DNA of 64,000 bases, taken from positions 3,646,454-3,710,453 of the forward strand of contig RPFO01000041.1 in the NCBI GenBank assembly GCA_009746045.1, written 5' to 3'. Source of the stretch: Mesostigma viride. Taxonomy: Eukaryota; Streptophyta; Mesostigmatophyceae; Mesostigmatales; Mesostigmataceae. Below, one piece after another: positions 53,301-62,095 of the stretch (position 1 is the first letter of the stretch; each line of letters begins with the position of its first letter). The notes beneath the pieces are model-generated. The model worked only from the letters and a program-made list of their open reading frames with translations. It was not told where the DNA came from and did not search any database. A program made the position numbers and the translations under genes.

Positions 53301-54769
53301 GGCAAGGCTTTATGGCACTTAAACCCGACCGCCTATTATTCCCCACACTACGTGAGGAAGTTGCACGCCAACCCCTATTCTTTAATGATATATACCTCAA
53401 CCCCCTTAATCGCCCCTTCGGATGCTTAAGTGGCCCTAACCCCTATGAAGGCTTCATAACATCCCCCCACCCTGTAACCACTATTCTCCACCTGTATATT
53501 CTCCACGGTGACTGCTACCGCCTCTTAACATATAACGAACTGGCTGCCTGGGTCCCCAATATGCCTACTTATGCTGCCTGGGCCGCGCTAGTACAAGCCA
53601 TACCCCCACGCTGGCACACACTCATGACTTCTCCCCGTGCCCCCTATAAAGCTGGTGAATGGTGCTGCTTTTGTCCATACAGCACGACCGCAACATGCTC
53701 GGGGAAGGTGATCGCAGAACTCCCCCTTGGAACCCTGCACGTTCAACTACTGGCGCCGCTGAGCGGCCACAATGGCTGTCTGGCTCAACTTACAACTGCA
53801 GTGGTGTTCCTCCCCACCCAGCTATGCCACCGGATTCGGGTTGTACCTTGGTCCCTTGAACAATCATGTGTATACCAACCCAACCCCAACCTTCCAGACG
53901 CTGCTATTATTTGGCTACATGTGGGATCAACTCGCCTGGACATGTTGTCATTGGATCCAGTGGAATTTGGCTGGGTGCTAAATCAGGGTGACAGCAGAAT
54001 TGTAAAAGGCCTTTACGAGTACACGGCAGAGTGGGGCTACACAATGCTCCGGCATAAAAACCATCAATTCCACCCCGGACGGACACGCTGGGGCGCTACT
54101 GAGTGGCCTGGCCACACCTGGGTCCGCAACATCACCCTCGCCGCTGACCACCCGCTGATTGATCGCCGCGCGACCGACGTACAACACCTCTTGATGCACC
54201 GATCCATCGGGGTCGGGGAGATCCTCCACCGGCGATTTCACCACCCTGCTACTTGTTTATGTACCCACCCCACTGAAACTGTGGAACACCGATTTTTATG
54301 GTGTAACCTCCAGGGAGTTTGGACCTGGTTGATTGGTTTATGGGCAGCCTGGACATCTGAGCCTATCATACCGGTGTCTACCCGCTCAATTATCTTTGGC
54401 ATCACTGGCACCCCTGGCCTTGAGCTCACCTTTTCACAACAAGCGTGGATATGGCTCCGCACATGCATGTTATATACAATCTGGACGGTGCGAAACGATG
54501 TGGTGTTCAATAGGCGCACAGTTTTCGACAAAGCTGGGGTTCTCTCACGCTTCATTTACCTATGGAACTCCGGCATGCGACGCTACTGGATGGTTGCAAA
54601 TGAACAAAACAAAATCTGGGACCCTGGCGCGGACCAGGATAAGCCCAGCCCACTTGAGATCTTTCATGACCTCATGGGCAAAAACAGGATCTTTACCCAC
54701 ATGCCCAATGACAACCCCTTAGAAGTCCAGTGGCTTCCGTGGTCTAGCCGGCTCCGTTTTAGCCACTGA
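50360..54769 (+). CDS. L1-like ORF2 protein: endonuclease and reverse transcriptase
   Basis: 1,469 residues, open throughout. EEP endonuclease (1-255): SWNVQG, LQEHKF, VYAPN, MGDFNVD, FSDHYP, all metal and catalytic motifs present. RT (about 480-770): SAPGADGLPVEF, LLHKKGDKTSWKNYRPI, EQVGFRSN, FWDFEKAFDR (first Asp), LPQGDCLSPLLF and AYADD (Tyr about 719). Near residue 1,300, a C-x-C-x7-H-x3-C type zinc motif (CLCTHPTETVEHRFLWC) matches the zf-RVT region of plant LINEs. The protein nicks DNA and copies the RNA in place. The start is chosen at the ATG inside the ATGA overlap with ORF1. Conserved active sites suggest a recently active copy. Confidence 0.9.
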   Translation: MSQLTIISWNVQGLNTYGVRTQGQSKISALQAQLASITQPYVGPSHEIWVGLQEHKFPGIDAKALQSFTRRTPDMERRWAWARGTSGGTALLQYRRPPHPHVQLHPWAQHIDTAPNTWQGRWTRQCISWGGKTGYIISVYAPNEHSDRIKFFDDLFAMVAPLLDQSHEVILMGDFNVDLDHGLGLETTSLANHLTRLSLQDVIKPRDHLHTRESTRQGTRITSRLDYIFMSPFWASLICHAEVIRSTVFSDHYPCLLTMVYHSSPPRGPGVPRLNKKLLADPAFRTLVREQWRDWKTKQVDYPSTTLWMQACLSHILDSSKAYDLEQRRIKGKDYNYYKRVITMLQSKPRLAPHELTRLQLCQTEMDKLRLERHAEALDVENTWWHVKGERMNKEFFAFIPPPRSQTTITEITDETGTHTTPQDILQSGHAFFSTLFRTEPDPSANTATQKILDAIPHRLSPSQQALLDASPTMEETSLALQHLKTGSAPGADGLPVEFFKTFWPLIGRDLYQCILEIWNTETVVGQWSETILILLHKKGDKTSWKNYRPIRMLTVPYKLASKLLQRRFYSVLDNLIGPEQVGFRSNLHISDSITMIMDIVDDAWRNNIIGLILFWDFEKAFDRICWKYLEAILHGLGFGPKLIKVSLGMIKSLTWHLLINGHKSQIGHSTRSLPQGDCLSPLLFLLAHAGLFFLHQQDSRIQGYPIPHHTRGLFQTAYADDTTNICTSLRDVDAVLDNISTYCTASQQRCNVQKSTGLHIGRTTNPTLQPTNLAVTWVPPGGYHLLHNCPIGRTAEGRLLEVKTFLYDESQQLGKLTGVQQVANRWAGVHRLSLRGKVLVTNQLLFSKLLYFGQAHPPDEHTVSLIQRLGHNFVWKKSSDLSRQVHGWIRESMSFMPWPLGGLGLHNMQWRLWSVYAKQVISAHIGVNTHPGCLLARVTLSRLTHHSNGISWHSGAALLTARLPSPKLTRGLPWYWARIWQGFMALKPDRLLFPTLREEVARQPLFFNDIYLNPLNRPFGCLSGPNPYEGFITSPHPVTTILHLYILHGDCYRLLTYNELAAWVPNMPTYAAWAALVQAIPPRWHTLMTSPRAPYKAGEWCCFCPYSTTATCSGKVIAELPLGTLHVQLLAPLSGHNGCLAQLTTAVVFLPTQLCHRIRVVPWSLEQSCVYQPNPNLPDAAIIWLHVGSTRLDMLSLDPVEFGWVLNQGDSRIVKGLYEYTAEWGYTMLRHKNHQFHPGRTRWGATEWPGHTWVRNITLAADHPLIDRRATDVQHLLMHRSIGVGEILHRRFHHPATCLCTHPTETVEHRFLWCNLQGVWTWLIGLWAAWTSEPIIPVSTRSIIFGITGTPGLELTFSQQAWIWLRTCMLYTIWTVRNDVVFNRRTVFDKAGVLSRFIYLWNSGMRRYWMVANEQNKIWDPGADQDKPSPLEIFHDLMGKNRIFTHMPNDNPLEVQWLPWSSRLRFSH

Positions 54770-54849
54770 CATCTTGACACCCTAGGCTTAGCAGGGATTA
54801 ACTACTGGCTATATTTGGAATAAACGTACACCTATTTACCTGGAAAAAA

Positions 54850-55071
54850 ATCCGAAATGCAACGGGAGGCCAACGAAGATCGAACCCGCTACGTCACGAC
54901 TGTCGGTATGATGAGGTGTGCCTTGGCGCCTGAAGTCTACGTAACCAGAAGTTGCACAATATGTACATTGCTAAAAAGGGACAAACTGCGCAACCGTGCA
55001 GTGGACGGAGCTCGCGAACTACTTGCGGAGTTCAAGCTCCAGATTGACTGCTACCCCTGCACGGGAGCGCG
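54850..55071. other. Sequence after the LINE
   Basis: There is no firm gene. On the minus strand GCGGGTTCGATCTTCG near 54,885 resembles a tRNA T-arm, but no cloverleaf can be completed. Confidence 0.35.
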
Positions 55072-55479
55072 ATGCGCGCGGGGATGAGTGACCTCGCCAA
55101 ACCCGCAGACAGCTGGGGGAAATCGCTTACAGGCGGTGGAGCAGCGGAAAATCCACGTGTGCGCTTCCTGCGCGTTTGTAACTGGTTCGCCAACAGAAAG
55201 TTTGGTCCAACAGCCCAAAAGTTTGCGACGGTTATATCTGGAGCTCGCGAACACAGGAAATCGCAGAGTTTTCTAGTAGGAGCCATCTGGGCATACGGAC
55301 CTCTGCCAAATGGCTCATCTGGATGTAACGCCTCAGAAACCTCAAAAATGGGGACGCCGTGGTTTGACCTTTTCGTGATTGGTCGCAACGAAATTTCGCG
55401 CAGCTCATTCGTCAAGCGGACCGTAAGTCGCGCCGCTGAGTGGCTGGAGCCGAAAGCCGTTCGAAAGAGTGTTAGCTAA
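55072..55479 (+). CDS. Unrecognised small ORF
   Basis: 135 codons from ATG (MRAGMSDLAKPADSWGKSL). It is basic, with many Ser and Arg residues, a VCNWFANRKFGPTAQKFATV segment and no signal peptide or membrane span. I do not recognise it. It could be a fragment of a larger spliced gene or a chance frame. Neighbours give no clue: a LINE upstream and 700 bases without genes downstream. Confidence 0.3.
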   Translation: MRAGMSDLAKPADSWGKSLTGGGAAENPRVRFLRVCNWFANRKFGPTAQKFATVISGAREHRKSQSFLVGAIWAYGPLPNGSSGCNASETSKMGTPWFDLFVIGRNEISRSSFVKRTVSRAAEWLEPKAVRKSVS

Positions 55480-56166
55480 AATTGTGCCAAGGCTGCGTTT
55501 TACAAGCTTTAGTATATATGTTGACCCAAGGTCTACGGACTTGGATTAATATCGTCGCCCATTTCTAATCGTTGGCGGCACTCGGCACACAACCAACGTG
55601 GGCATAGCATATATGAGATGCATCGCCGTCGATCGGTCACGCGGAGCACTCCAAAGTATGCCAGTTTCGATACATTGGAAATGGAATTATCGTAACGTGC
55701 TGAAATGCTCTCTCGTGGCAGGCTGCTACTGCGTCAAACGAGTCAGGCAGCATCTGCCTACGTTGGGTATACCTCGGCCACTATAGACTCTCTGCTTCCC
55801 ATGTGCGGCGTGGGATACAACGAACTAACTAACTAACGTTGGGTATATCTCACGGCGACACCCTTCCATAGATAGTTCTTATTACTTCGATGGGAATTGC
55901 TGGCTGGTATTGAACTAAGCATGGAAAGGAGAAACGAAAAACGCTTTGTTAGTCCGCGCGCCTCTGCTCGCGATTCGTGTTGTAGTCTTCTCGAAGGGAC
56001 GATTGTCGGAAATCAGCGGTAAGGGCCTGTCTGGCGGCTGTTACGGAAATACTGGGGTCATAAGCTTTCGTCAATTAAGAACCATGGGTGGAGCGTCCTG
56101 TTGAGTATTCGCCAAACACGCCAAACCAACGCACGTCGATTCCATCCCTGCGCTCTTGGCGTTGCG
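55480..56166. other. Noncoding region upstream of the RBR-like gene
   Basis: No gene seen. CTAACTAACTAACG and similar short repeats lie near 55,825. The region would contain the promoter of the downstream gene, but no TATA box is obvious. Confidence 0.4.
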
Positions 56167-57402
56167 ATGGCGGGTGACGACGTTGATTTATATTGCATAG
56201 TGCACAAAGCGGAAGTGGGGCCCGATCGTCGCATCGCATGTTGCAATTCAGATCCCGAAGGCGATCAACACCCAATCTGCGACGACTGCTTCCTGCAGCA
56301 TGTGGAGCACCTCGACCCGCGGCGTCTCGTCCGGGGCAGGGTCCCATGCCCGGCGGTGACCGACGCGGCCGAATGGCAGGGCTGCACATACGCCGACGCC
56401 GCCGTGGCGGCCGTCTATGCCCGTAGCGGGTCGTCGCCACTCCTCGAGCGTTACCTGAGCAAAGCCCTGGGTTGCCCCCCTGCCAGCTTCTCTGTGGGTG
56501 GGCCTCCCCTCTCGGTCCTCCAGCTGGCGGACGGATTGCTCCAGGCGGCAAACATCACGTGCCCCGCGTGCCACGTGGCACAAGACCCACTCCCCGATGG
56601 CTGCCGCGCGGTGCAGTGCGGCTGCGGGTGCAACTACTGCTGGGTGTGCTTTGCCGTGTCCCCCACGCGCATGCACAACCACATGCACGTGATCAACCAG
56701 CACGGCGGGCTATTCTTGGACCAGGCGCACATTGACGCAGCACACCGCGTGTGGCGCCGTACCACCCTGGCCGCGTACGTGCGCTCCAGGATCCCTGAGA
56801 GGCAGCGCGCCGAGGTGGTGGCTTATGCGCGGCGCGCACTCGTCGCGCTGGACCCGGAGCTGCCCCAGTTTGCCCTCGCTGCCCAAGCGCTTGGTGAGGG
56901 GCAGGGGGGCCTTGGCCCAAACCCACCCCTCGTTGATGAGACACGCCCTGGGCAAGCGGCTGAGGTGCCCCCGGATTCACCACGTCGGCGGAGGGTTGAC
57001 TGCTGGCAGCTGCTCCTGGTGTCCCTTGGTGCGGTGGTCGGTTGCGCCCCCCTGCACCGCCTGGTCCTGCCCAAGGGCCTCGCCCACACAGGCACAAGAG
57101 GCCAGGGAGGCCCCAGTCGGCAGCGAGGCACCGTGCGGCACGCGGCGCGCGGCGCGTACGCCATGTCCGCCAACCTGGACTTTCGCAAGGTCGTCCACCG
57201 CCAGCTGCAGCTGTGGGAGGTCGGGGCGCCGGACGCGCGGCGCATGCGGTCGCTGTGGCGGGGCGTGCTCAACGGGGTGGTCAACGCGGTCGCCAGCAGC
57301 GCAGGCGCCAGCGTGGGGTTCTCGTTGGCGCGCGTGTGGGGGGCGTTCTGGGGCACGCTGGTGGGTGGGTACCTGGCCTGCTTGTGCCACCTGCGGGAGT
57401 AG
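56167..57402 (+). CDS. RING/RBR-type E3 ubiquitin ligase-like membrane protein
   Basis: 411 residues if translation starts at the ATG at 56,167 (MAGDDVDLYC); the open frame extends 66 bases further up without ATG. An N-terminal Cys/His cluster (C10, H13, C25, C26, H35, C38, C41, C61, C73) resembles a divergent RING1. Residues 132-161 (CPACHVAQDPLPDGCRAVQC then GCGCNYCWVC) match RING2 of RBR ligases, with Cys146 in the position of the ubiquitin-accepting Cys. A typical IBR domain between them is not evident. Two hydrophobic segments follow (CWQLLLVSLGAVVGCAPL and the C-terminal GVVNAVASSAGASVGFSLAR through LVGGYLACLCHL), suggesting membrane anchoring. It is single exon and markedly more GC-rich than its flanks. 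It is the best candidate host gene here. The role in ubiquitin transfer is inferred from the motif. Confidence 0.7.
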   Translation: MAGDDVDLYCIVHKAEVGPDRRIACCNSDPEGDQHPICDDCFLQHVEHLDPRRLVRGRVPCPAVTDAAEWQGCTYADAAVAAVYARSGSSPLLERYLSKALGCPPASFSVGGPPLSVLQLADGLLQAANITCPACHVAQDPLPDGCRAVQCGCGCNYCWVCFAVSPTRMHNHMHVINQHGGLFLDQAHIDAAHRVWRRTTLAAYVRSRIPERQRAEVVAYARRALVALDPELPQFALAAQALGEGQGGLGPNPPLVDETRPGQAAEVPPDSPRRRRVDCWQLLLVSLGAVVGCAPLHRLVLPKGLAHTGTRGQGGPSRQRGTVRHAARGAYAMSANLDFRKVVHRQLQLWEVGAPDARRMRSLWRGVLNGVVNAVASSAGASVGFSLARVWGAFWGTLVGGYLACLCHLRE

Positions 57403-58331
57403 TTGATTACATGATGGACGGTAGTAGTTGGTCACATCATGGACGGGATGACATGAGGTACGTGCGGGAATAGTGCGTGCTTGGGTGAGGGTCTTGGCGA
57501 GGGTGGAAGCCCACGGGTGGTCCATCACCTGTTTTCAACGGAGGAACACCAGTGGACGGTTGGTTAGTAAACCAATAAGGAGCGAGGCATATCTAAAAAT
57601 GTACGTCGCAATGCTAGAGGTAGACACAGTTTTGTTGTTACTATCTATGGATGTCACTGCCGCATGCGTTGTGTATTGGGGTTGCATCATGCACCTTTCA
57701 GTGGGATGCTGATGGCACGGAAAATGGATGTGGGCTTGCCTTGTACATTACTTGTTATGCTGTCATCAGCATGGAATTGGAAGTACTTGTGGTGGGAAGT
57801 ACTCTTTGGTTCACTTAGCGAGGCAAGCGGACAGCTGCAGATCCTGTGCATGGGAACCATGAGCTGGCTCGCTCAATAGGTAATGGTATCCTCGAGACAT
57901 GCAGCCATGCATCCTGAAACGTTATCCATGTATTACTATGTCAAGGAGACAACCAGCGCAGGTCAGACCAGCTCAGGAGAATCCGGACCATGGTAGTTGC
58001 AGATGTATTACTATGTTGCTGGTGCATGCGCAGGCTCCACACTGTGGTGAAGCATGCCCCATCACCCATCCATAGCTAGCTTAGGTGCGACCACACAAAC
58101 AATGTTCATTTCGTTCGCGGTCATAGAGGACAACAAACCCCCTGCAGTGGGGAAGGAGCGTGTTTGCAAACGCGGGAGGCATTCTAGACAAGACCCCTAG
58201 GGTCGCGAGCACCATAGATATAGAATAGGACTAGTGACTGACTCCATCCATGCCGGTTTTACGGTGACGGAATGCAATATACGAGAATGCTCATAACTTT
58301 TTACTCCGGTCATGAAATTACACCGGGTTGG
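57403..58331. other. Noncoding region downstream of the RBR-like gene
   Basis: More than 900 bases with only short frames, and nothing supported. Short duplications such as TAGTAGTTG/TGATTACATGATGGACG near 57,405-57,445 are present. Confidence 0.4.
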
Positions 58332-58914
58332 TGTTACGTCCCAGCCCAGACACCTAGCCTGAGCTACGTAGCGAAAGATCTAGCTTGCCGGAAATTAGGA
58401 AGATTCAAGGTGGCCTAATGCAGATTGCGCTTCACGACGAGAGTCGTGAGATATCTGGCACCGCGGCTTGGTGCCAAGCTAATTGTTACACACTTATACT
58501 GGCTAGCAATACCAATTACAAATGGATAATTGCCCCAGGCTCAATGTGAAGGCGTCTTCGCACTTAACATTCATCAAACCAAGAGGACGAGACTCTCGTC
58601 CTTGGACTAATTTAACCTAGGTCGGTTGCGGCGCAGATACAACGCCAATCCTTCTAGAACAATCAAAGTCATGCATTCCACGTAGGATCCGGGCCGACAT
58701 CGACCCTCAACTACAGGATCCACGCAAAGAACTACAGACGAACCCAGAATTGGCGCGGCGCCACTGCACCGGCCCCTAAAAGGTCAACCTAGGACCAAAA
58801 TAACTAGCCCAATTCACACAATAACCGTAGTCCATACAAACTATTACAACAGGCCAAACTGCCTTGGTAATTTATTCCATTGTTACGTCCGTCCAAAAGG
58901 GCCGGGACGTAACA
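58332..58914 (-). repeat. Gypsy-type LTR (583 bp), right inverted copy
   Basis: Same length as the LTR at 19,675 and nearly identical, but on the minus strand. A polypurine tract immediately upstream on the minus strand makes it a 3' LTR whose internal region extends to the right, interrupted by LINE 2. Confidence 0.85.
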
Positions 58915-58929
58915 CTCCTCCCCCCCCAC
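58915..58929 (-). promoter_or_regulatory. Polypurine tract
   Basis: GTGGGGGGGGAGGAG on the minus strand abuts the LTR and is the expected plus-strand primer site. Confidence 0.75.
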
Positions 58930-59088
58930 GGGGGTTGGTAGTCCCTACCGTACAAAAGATAGAAAGGAAACAAGTAAAGCTACGCTACTATAAGAGTACT
59001 ATGTCCCAACCCCGGTTCACCCGCGGGTTAGTAATACCAGCCAGTTCCTCTAGAGGTTGATACACAGGACCAACCCTGACGTAGTAGC
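58930..59088 (-). other. 3' untranslated end of the right Gypsy copy
   Basis: Noncoding. The stretch GTACTATGTCCCAACCCC...AATACCAG (58,999) resembles GTACTATGTCCCAGCCC...AAACCAG at 62,241 on the far side of LINE 2, so a related sequence lies on both sides of that insertion. Confidence 0.4.
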
Positions 59089-59106
59089 ATTAATTAATTA
59101 ATTAAT
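59089..59106 (-). repeat. Tetranucleotide 3' tail of LINE 2
   Basis: Four to five TTAA units. They occupy the position of the pentanucleotide tail of LINE 1. Confidence 0.75.
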
Positions 59107-59183
59107 AGACACGTGACTGCGTCACGTGAGCATAAGTCCTCAGTGGGAGGGGAACATGGGATGGAATGGATGGTATAAGCTAT

Positions 59184-61083
59184 CTAGGTCCTAGTTACAG
59201 GGGTGTGGGCACCGCGGCCCGAATCGCTATGAATGCCATACTTGGTCACACGCGGAGCCCCCACAGGCTTGGGGGTGGTCTCCTTCATCACTACTTGCCA
59301 TCTATCCTTGCGCACCATCTGCCTCCATATTACAGACAAACCAGGAGGCTGCCCGGGGGTGAGCCCGTCACGTCTAGTGTAGCACATGTCCATGCCGAGT
59401 CTATCACGAAAAGTCCACGGGTGGCGGCCCTGCCGCGCGCGGCCGGGGGCACGCCAGGTGAGGACATATCGCCCAGGCTGGGCGGGCTTGGTGCCAGCTA
59501 GTCTATCTGATGTATCTACCTGATCTGTGCGGGCCAGGTGCCCGGCTAGGCCCAGGCGCCTGTGCCTAATAATGTGGGAAACATAGGGCAAATCAGCGTA
59601 CAAATCCTCATTACTAATGTGCAAACCAAAGGGGATGTTAAGGGCCTTGCGCAGCATCTTGGTGACGGCGCCGTCGAGTCGTTGCTCCAGCTCCTGCATC
59701 AGTGTCCACGTCTCGGCGCCGTAGGTCAGGATCGTCAGAATGACGACCTTGAAGAGGTCACGCTTGACGATCCGGGGTAGGGCGGGGTTGCTCCACCAGC
59801 GGCGGTGGTCATGGAGGTGCGCCCACGCCATGCCGATCCGTGTCGTCATGTCGTCCTCGCAGTCGGGAAGCCAACTGCCGAGCAGCTTGAAGCGGCCGGA
59901 AGGAGGGTAGTTGACCTCGGCATCGTCTAAGAGGCGGAGGGTGGGTGGGGGCCCTGCCATGCCGAGGGCCAGGGCCTCCGTTTTGGGGCTGATTTCTAGA
60001 CCAACCGCCCGAGCCTCGAGCGCCAGGCAGTCCAGCCAAAGTTGGGCAGACTCCGGCTTCTCGATGAGCGTGATGTCGTCGGCATAAATGAGGTCAGCTA
60101 GTAAATTCTGCTTGTTAGTCGGCCCCCCTTCCCCAAGCTCGTTCGTGATCGCTAGGCCAGGGGCACTGCCTGCAATGCTAGCAAAGCGAGCACGTGCCTG
60201 GCGCATAACATAATCCACTACAATAATAAACAGGTACGGCGACAGGACGCAACCCTGCCAGACGCCGGTCTGGCAGCAGTGGGCATGGCGGGGTAATGCC
60301 GTGTTGAGTGCGCACCGAAGTGGTCGACCCCTCATACAGCGTGCGGAACTGCGGATGACGGTAATCAGGGGAGTGGGGACGCGAGCGCGAGCAAGTACAG
60401 CCCATAGAGCGTCCCAGAGGACAGTCTGAATCAAAAGCCTTGATGAAGTCGACGAAGATCAGGATGGCGGGAAACTCACCAGGTTGCAGGAGAGCGATTT
60501 CCTCGAAGAGGCGACGCGCGACGAAGATGGCCATGACGGTGTTGCGCCCAGGACGGAAGCCCATTTGACTTTCCCCAAGGTGACAGTCGAGAGCAGAACG
60601 AAGGCGGTTGAGGATCATGCGCATGAACAACTTAAGTGCGGCGCTCTGGATGCAGACTCCTCTGTAGTTGGCGGGGTCGTCAGGGGAACCTTTGTTTTTG
60701 TACAGCATAATACGGTAGCTGTGCTGCCACTCAGGAATCGGCGGCGCGTCGGCAAGCAGGATCCGGTTGCAGACGTCAAGCAGGAACCCCGTGAGCGCCG
60801 TCAGCTTAATCACCGGGGCTGGGAGCTGGTCAGGTCCAACGGCGGCATAGAAGCGGAGTTGCTTGGCGGCGGTGCTCAGCTCGAGCTCGGTGAACGGCGG
60901 GAGCTCGTTGGGGTCGGCCAGGGGTTCCGTCAGGGCTGGGTACGTGTAGTCCTGCTCAGCGGCGGGCGGCGTGGGCGGCACAGGGACGTCCGCCGGTGCT
61001 ACTGCCAGGCGTGCGGCCGCCAGAGGGCCAAGCGGCGGAGGCGGCGGGGGGCGCCGAGCAGCCGGGACTGGGAGGAATACCAC
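59184..61083 (-). pseudogene. Reverse transcriptase of LINE 2
   Basis: RT motifs in order: AAVGPDQLPAPVIKL, IMLYKNKGSPDDPANYRGVC, GESQMGFRPGRNT, FVDFIKAFD, then after a frameshift near 60,425 VLWDALWAVL, TGVWQGCVLSPYLF, LIYADDITLIE and RFKLLGSWLPD. The C-terminal part has LTILTYGAETWTL, MLRKALNIPFG and RRLGLAGHLARTD, followed by a basic tail. The second frame is long (more than 400 codons) and intact. Identity to LINE 1 is clear across the whole domain. Confidence 0.85.
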
Positions 61084-62060
61084 TGGTCGAGCTGCTGCTG
61101 CGGTGAGCCAGAGAGCGTCCGCGGCGCCGGCTGCGCGCCGCCGGCGGGCCGTTGGGCATGACGCAGGCGGGTCCAGGCGTACTTGCCGTGCTGGTCCTTG
61201 AGGTGGGCGAAGTACTCGCGGACATGAAGGTCCTCCTGCTCCTTGGTCGCCTGCCGGATGGCCGAGTGGTAATCGGCTTTGAGGCGGGCGTAGCGGGCGG
61301 GGTCGCTGTTGTCGCGCAGGGCTTGCCGGGCCTGGATGACGGCGGGGAGCCGGTGCAGGCTGGTGAAGCGGGGCGGGCGGCGGGGGGGCAGTAGGGCCCC
61401 GGCCGCGGGCAGCTTGGCAGCGAGGTGCCGAAGGGCCGATGCCGGGCCGGCAGCGAGCAGCTGGGCGTGGCTGGCCGGGATGTCCAGCGCGTCGACGAAC
61501 GCCTCTGCCGCGCGCTTGTGGGCGCGTTTTTCAGGGAAGTCCTCCAGAGCGTCGTCAGATTTCTCGAGCAACTGAAGTGTGCGCAAATCAGGTGGTGCCA
61601 CGTGCTTACGAAAGGGCGAGGGGAATCGCAAGCGGATGCGGGCGGTGACGATGCGATGATCGGAGCGCACCAGGGGGGTCACATGCGAGCGAGCAGCTAG
61701 TACAGATCCTTGATGACGCTTGCGCATTACAACATAGTCAATGCAGCGTTCAGTGCCAGTTGGCGAGGTGTGTGTGACCAAATTAAGCATCTGGACTATG
61801 TGGAAAGCGGGTGTTGGCAGTGACCAAATCGCATGTCGTAAGCAAATCAGCAAAAAGTTCAGTGTTGGCATTGGAGACCGTACCGTTGGGGGCGTGCTGA
61901 CATCCGCCAGTACCCGGTGGTAGCGTGGCGTTGGCGTCCTGAGCAGCAGAGCGAGGTAGTTGCGACCAGGGATGCCGTTCGCCAGGTTCTCCAGCGCTGC
62001 AAAGAAGTCCTTGCGTAGTAGCATGGAACATGGTGACAGGATCATTCCGCTATCCGTCAC
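60999..62060 (-). pseudogene. Endonuclease portion of LINE 2
   Basis: The C-terminal part of the EEP domain: LLRKDFFAALENLANGIPGR, a frame change at the DANATLPPGT motif near 61,960, TERCIDYVVMRKRHQGSV, VRSDHRIVTARIRLRF (catalytic SDH), then an Ala/Arg-rich linker with QARQALRDNSDPARYARLKA to the RT. The N-terminal catalytic Asn and Glu motifs are missing because the element is truncated. Confidence 0.75.
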
Positions 62061-62095
62061 AAAACTTTCACAACCATCTTAGCGACCGCCATTGT

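Larger units (their letters stand above)
48460..54849 (+). mobile_element. L1-like LINE
   Basis: ORF1 (RNA-binding, CCHC-like motif) and ORF2 (endonuclease, RT, C-terminal zinc motif) overlap by four bases. A 3' UTR of about 75 bases with AATAAA near 54,820 ends in a short A7 tail at 54,843-54,849. The 5' boundary is approximate. ORF2 is uninterrupted, so the insertion is probably young. Target duplications were not identified. Confidence 0.8.
59089..62095 (-). mobile_element. RTE-like LINE 2 (5'-truncated)
   Basis: Same family as the LINE at 2.4-17.4 kb: endonuclease then RT, minus strand. It ends in an (ATTA)n tail at 59,089-59,106. The 5' side stops within the endonuclease near 62.06-62.1 kb, and no ORF1 is present. 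Frame breaks make it inactive. Confidence 0.8.

Noticed and set aside
54868-54900. Minus-strand tRNA fragment (GCGGGTTCGATC)
   Set aside because: The T-arm stem does not pair well and the rest of a cloverleaf is absent.
19675-58914. A single giant LTR element bounded by the two 583-bp LTRs
   Set aside because: The LTRs are in opposite orientation, and the right one has its polypurine tract on the outer side, so they cannot be the two ends of one normal element.
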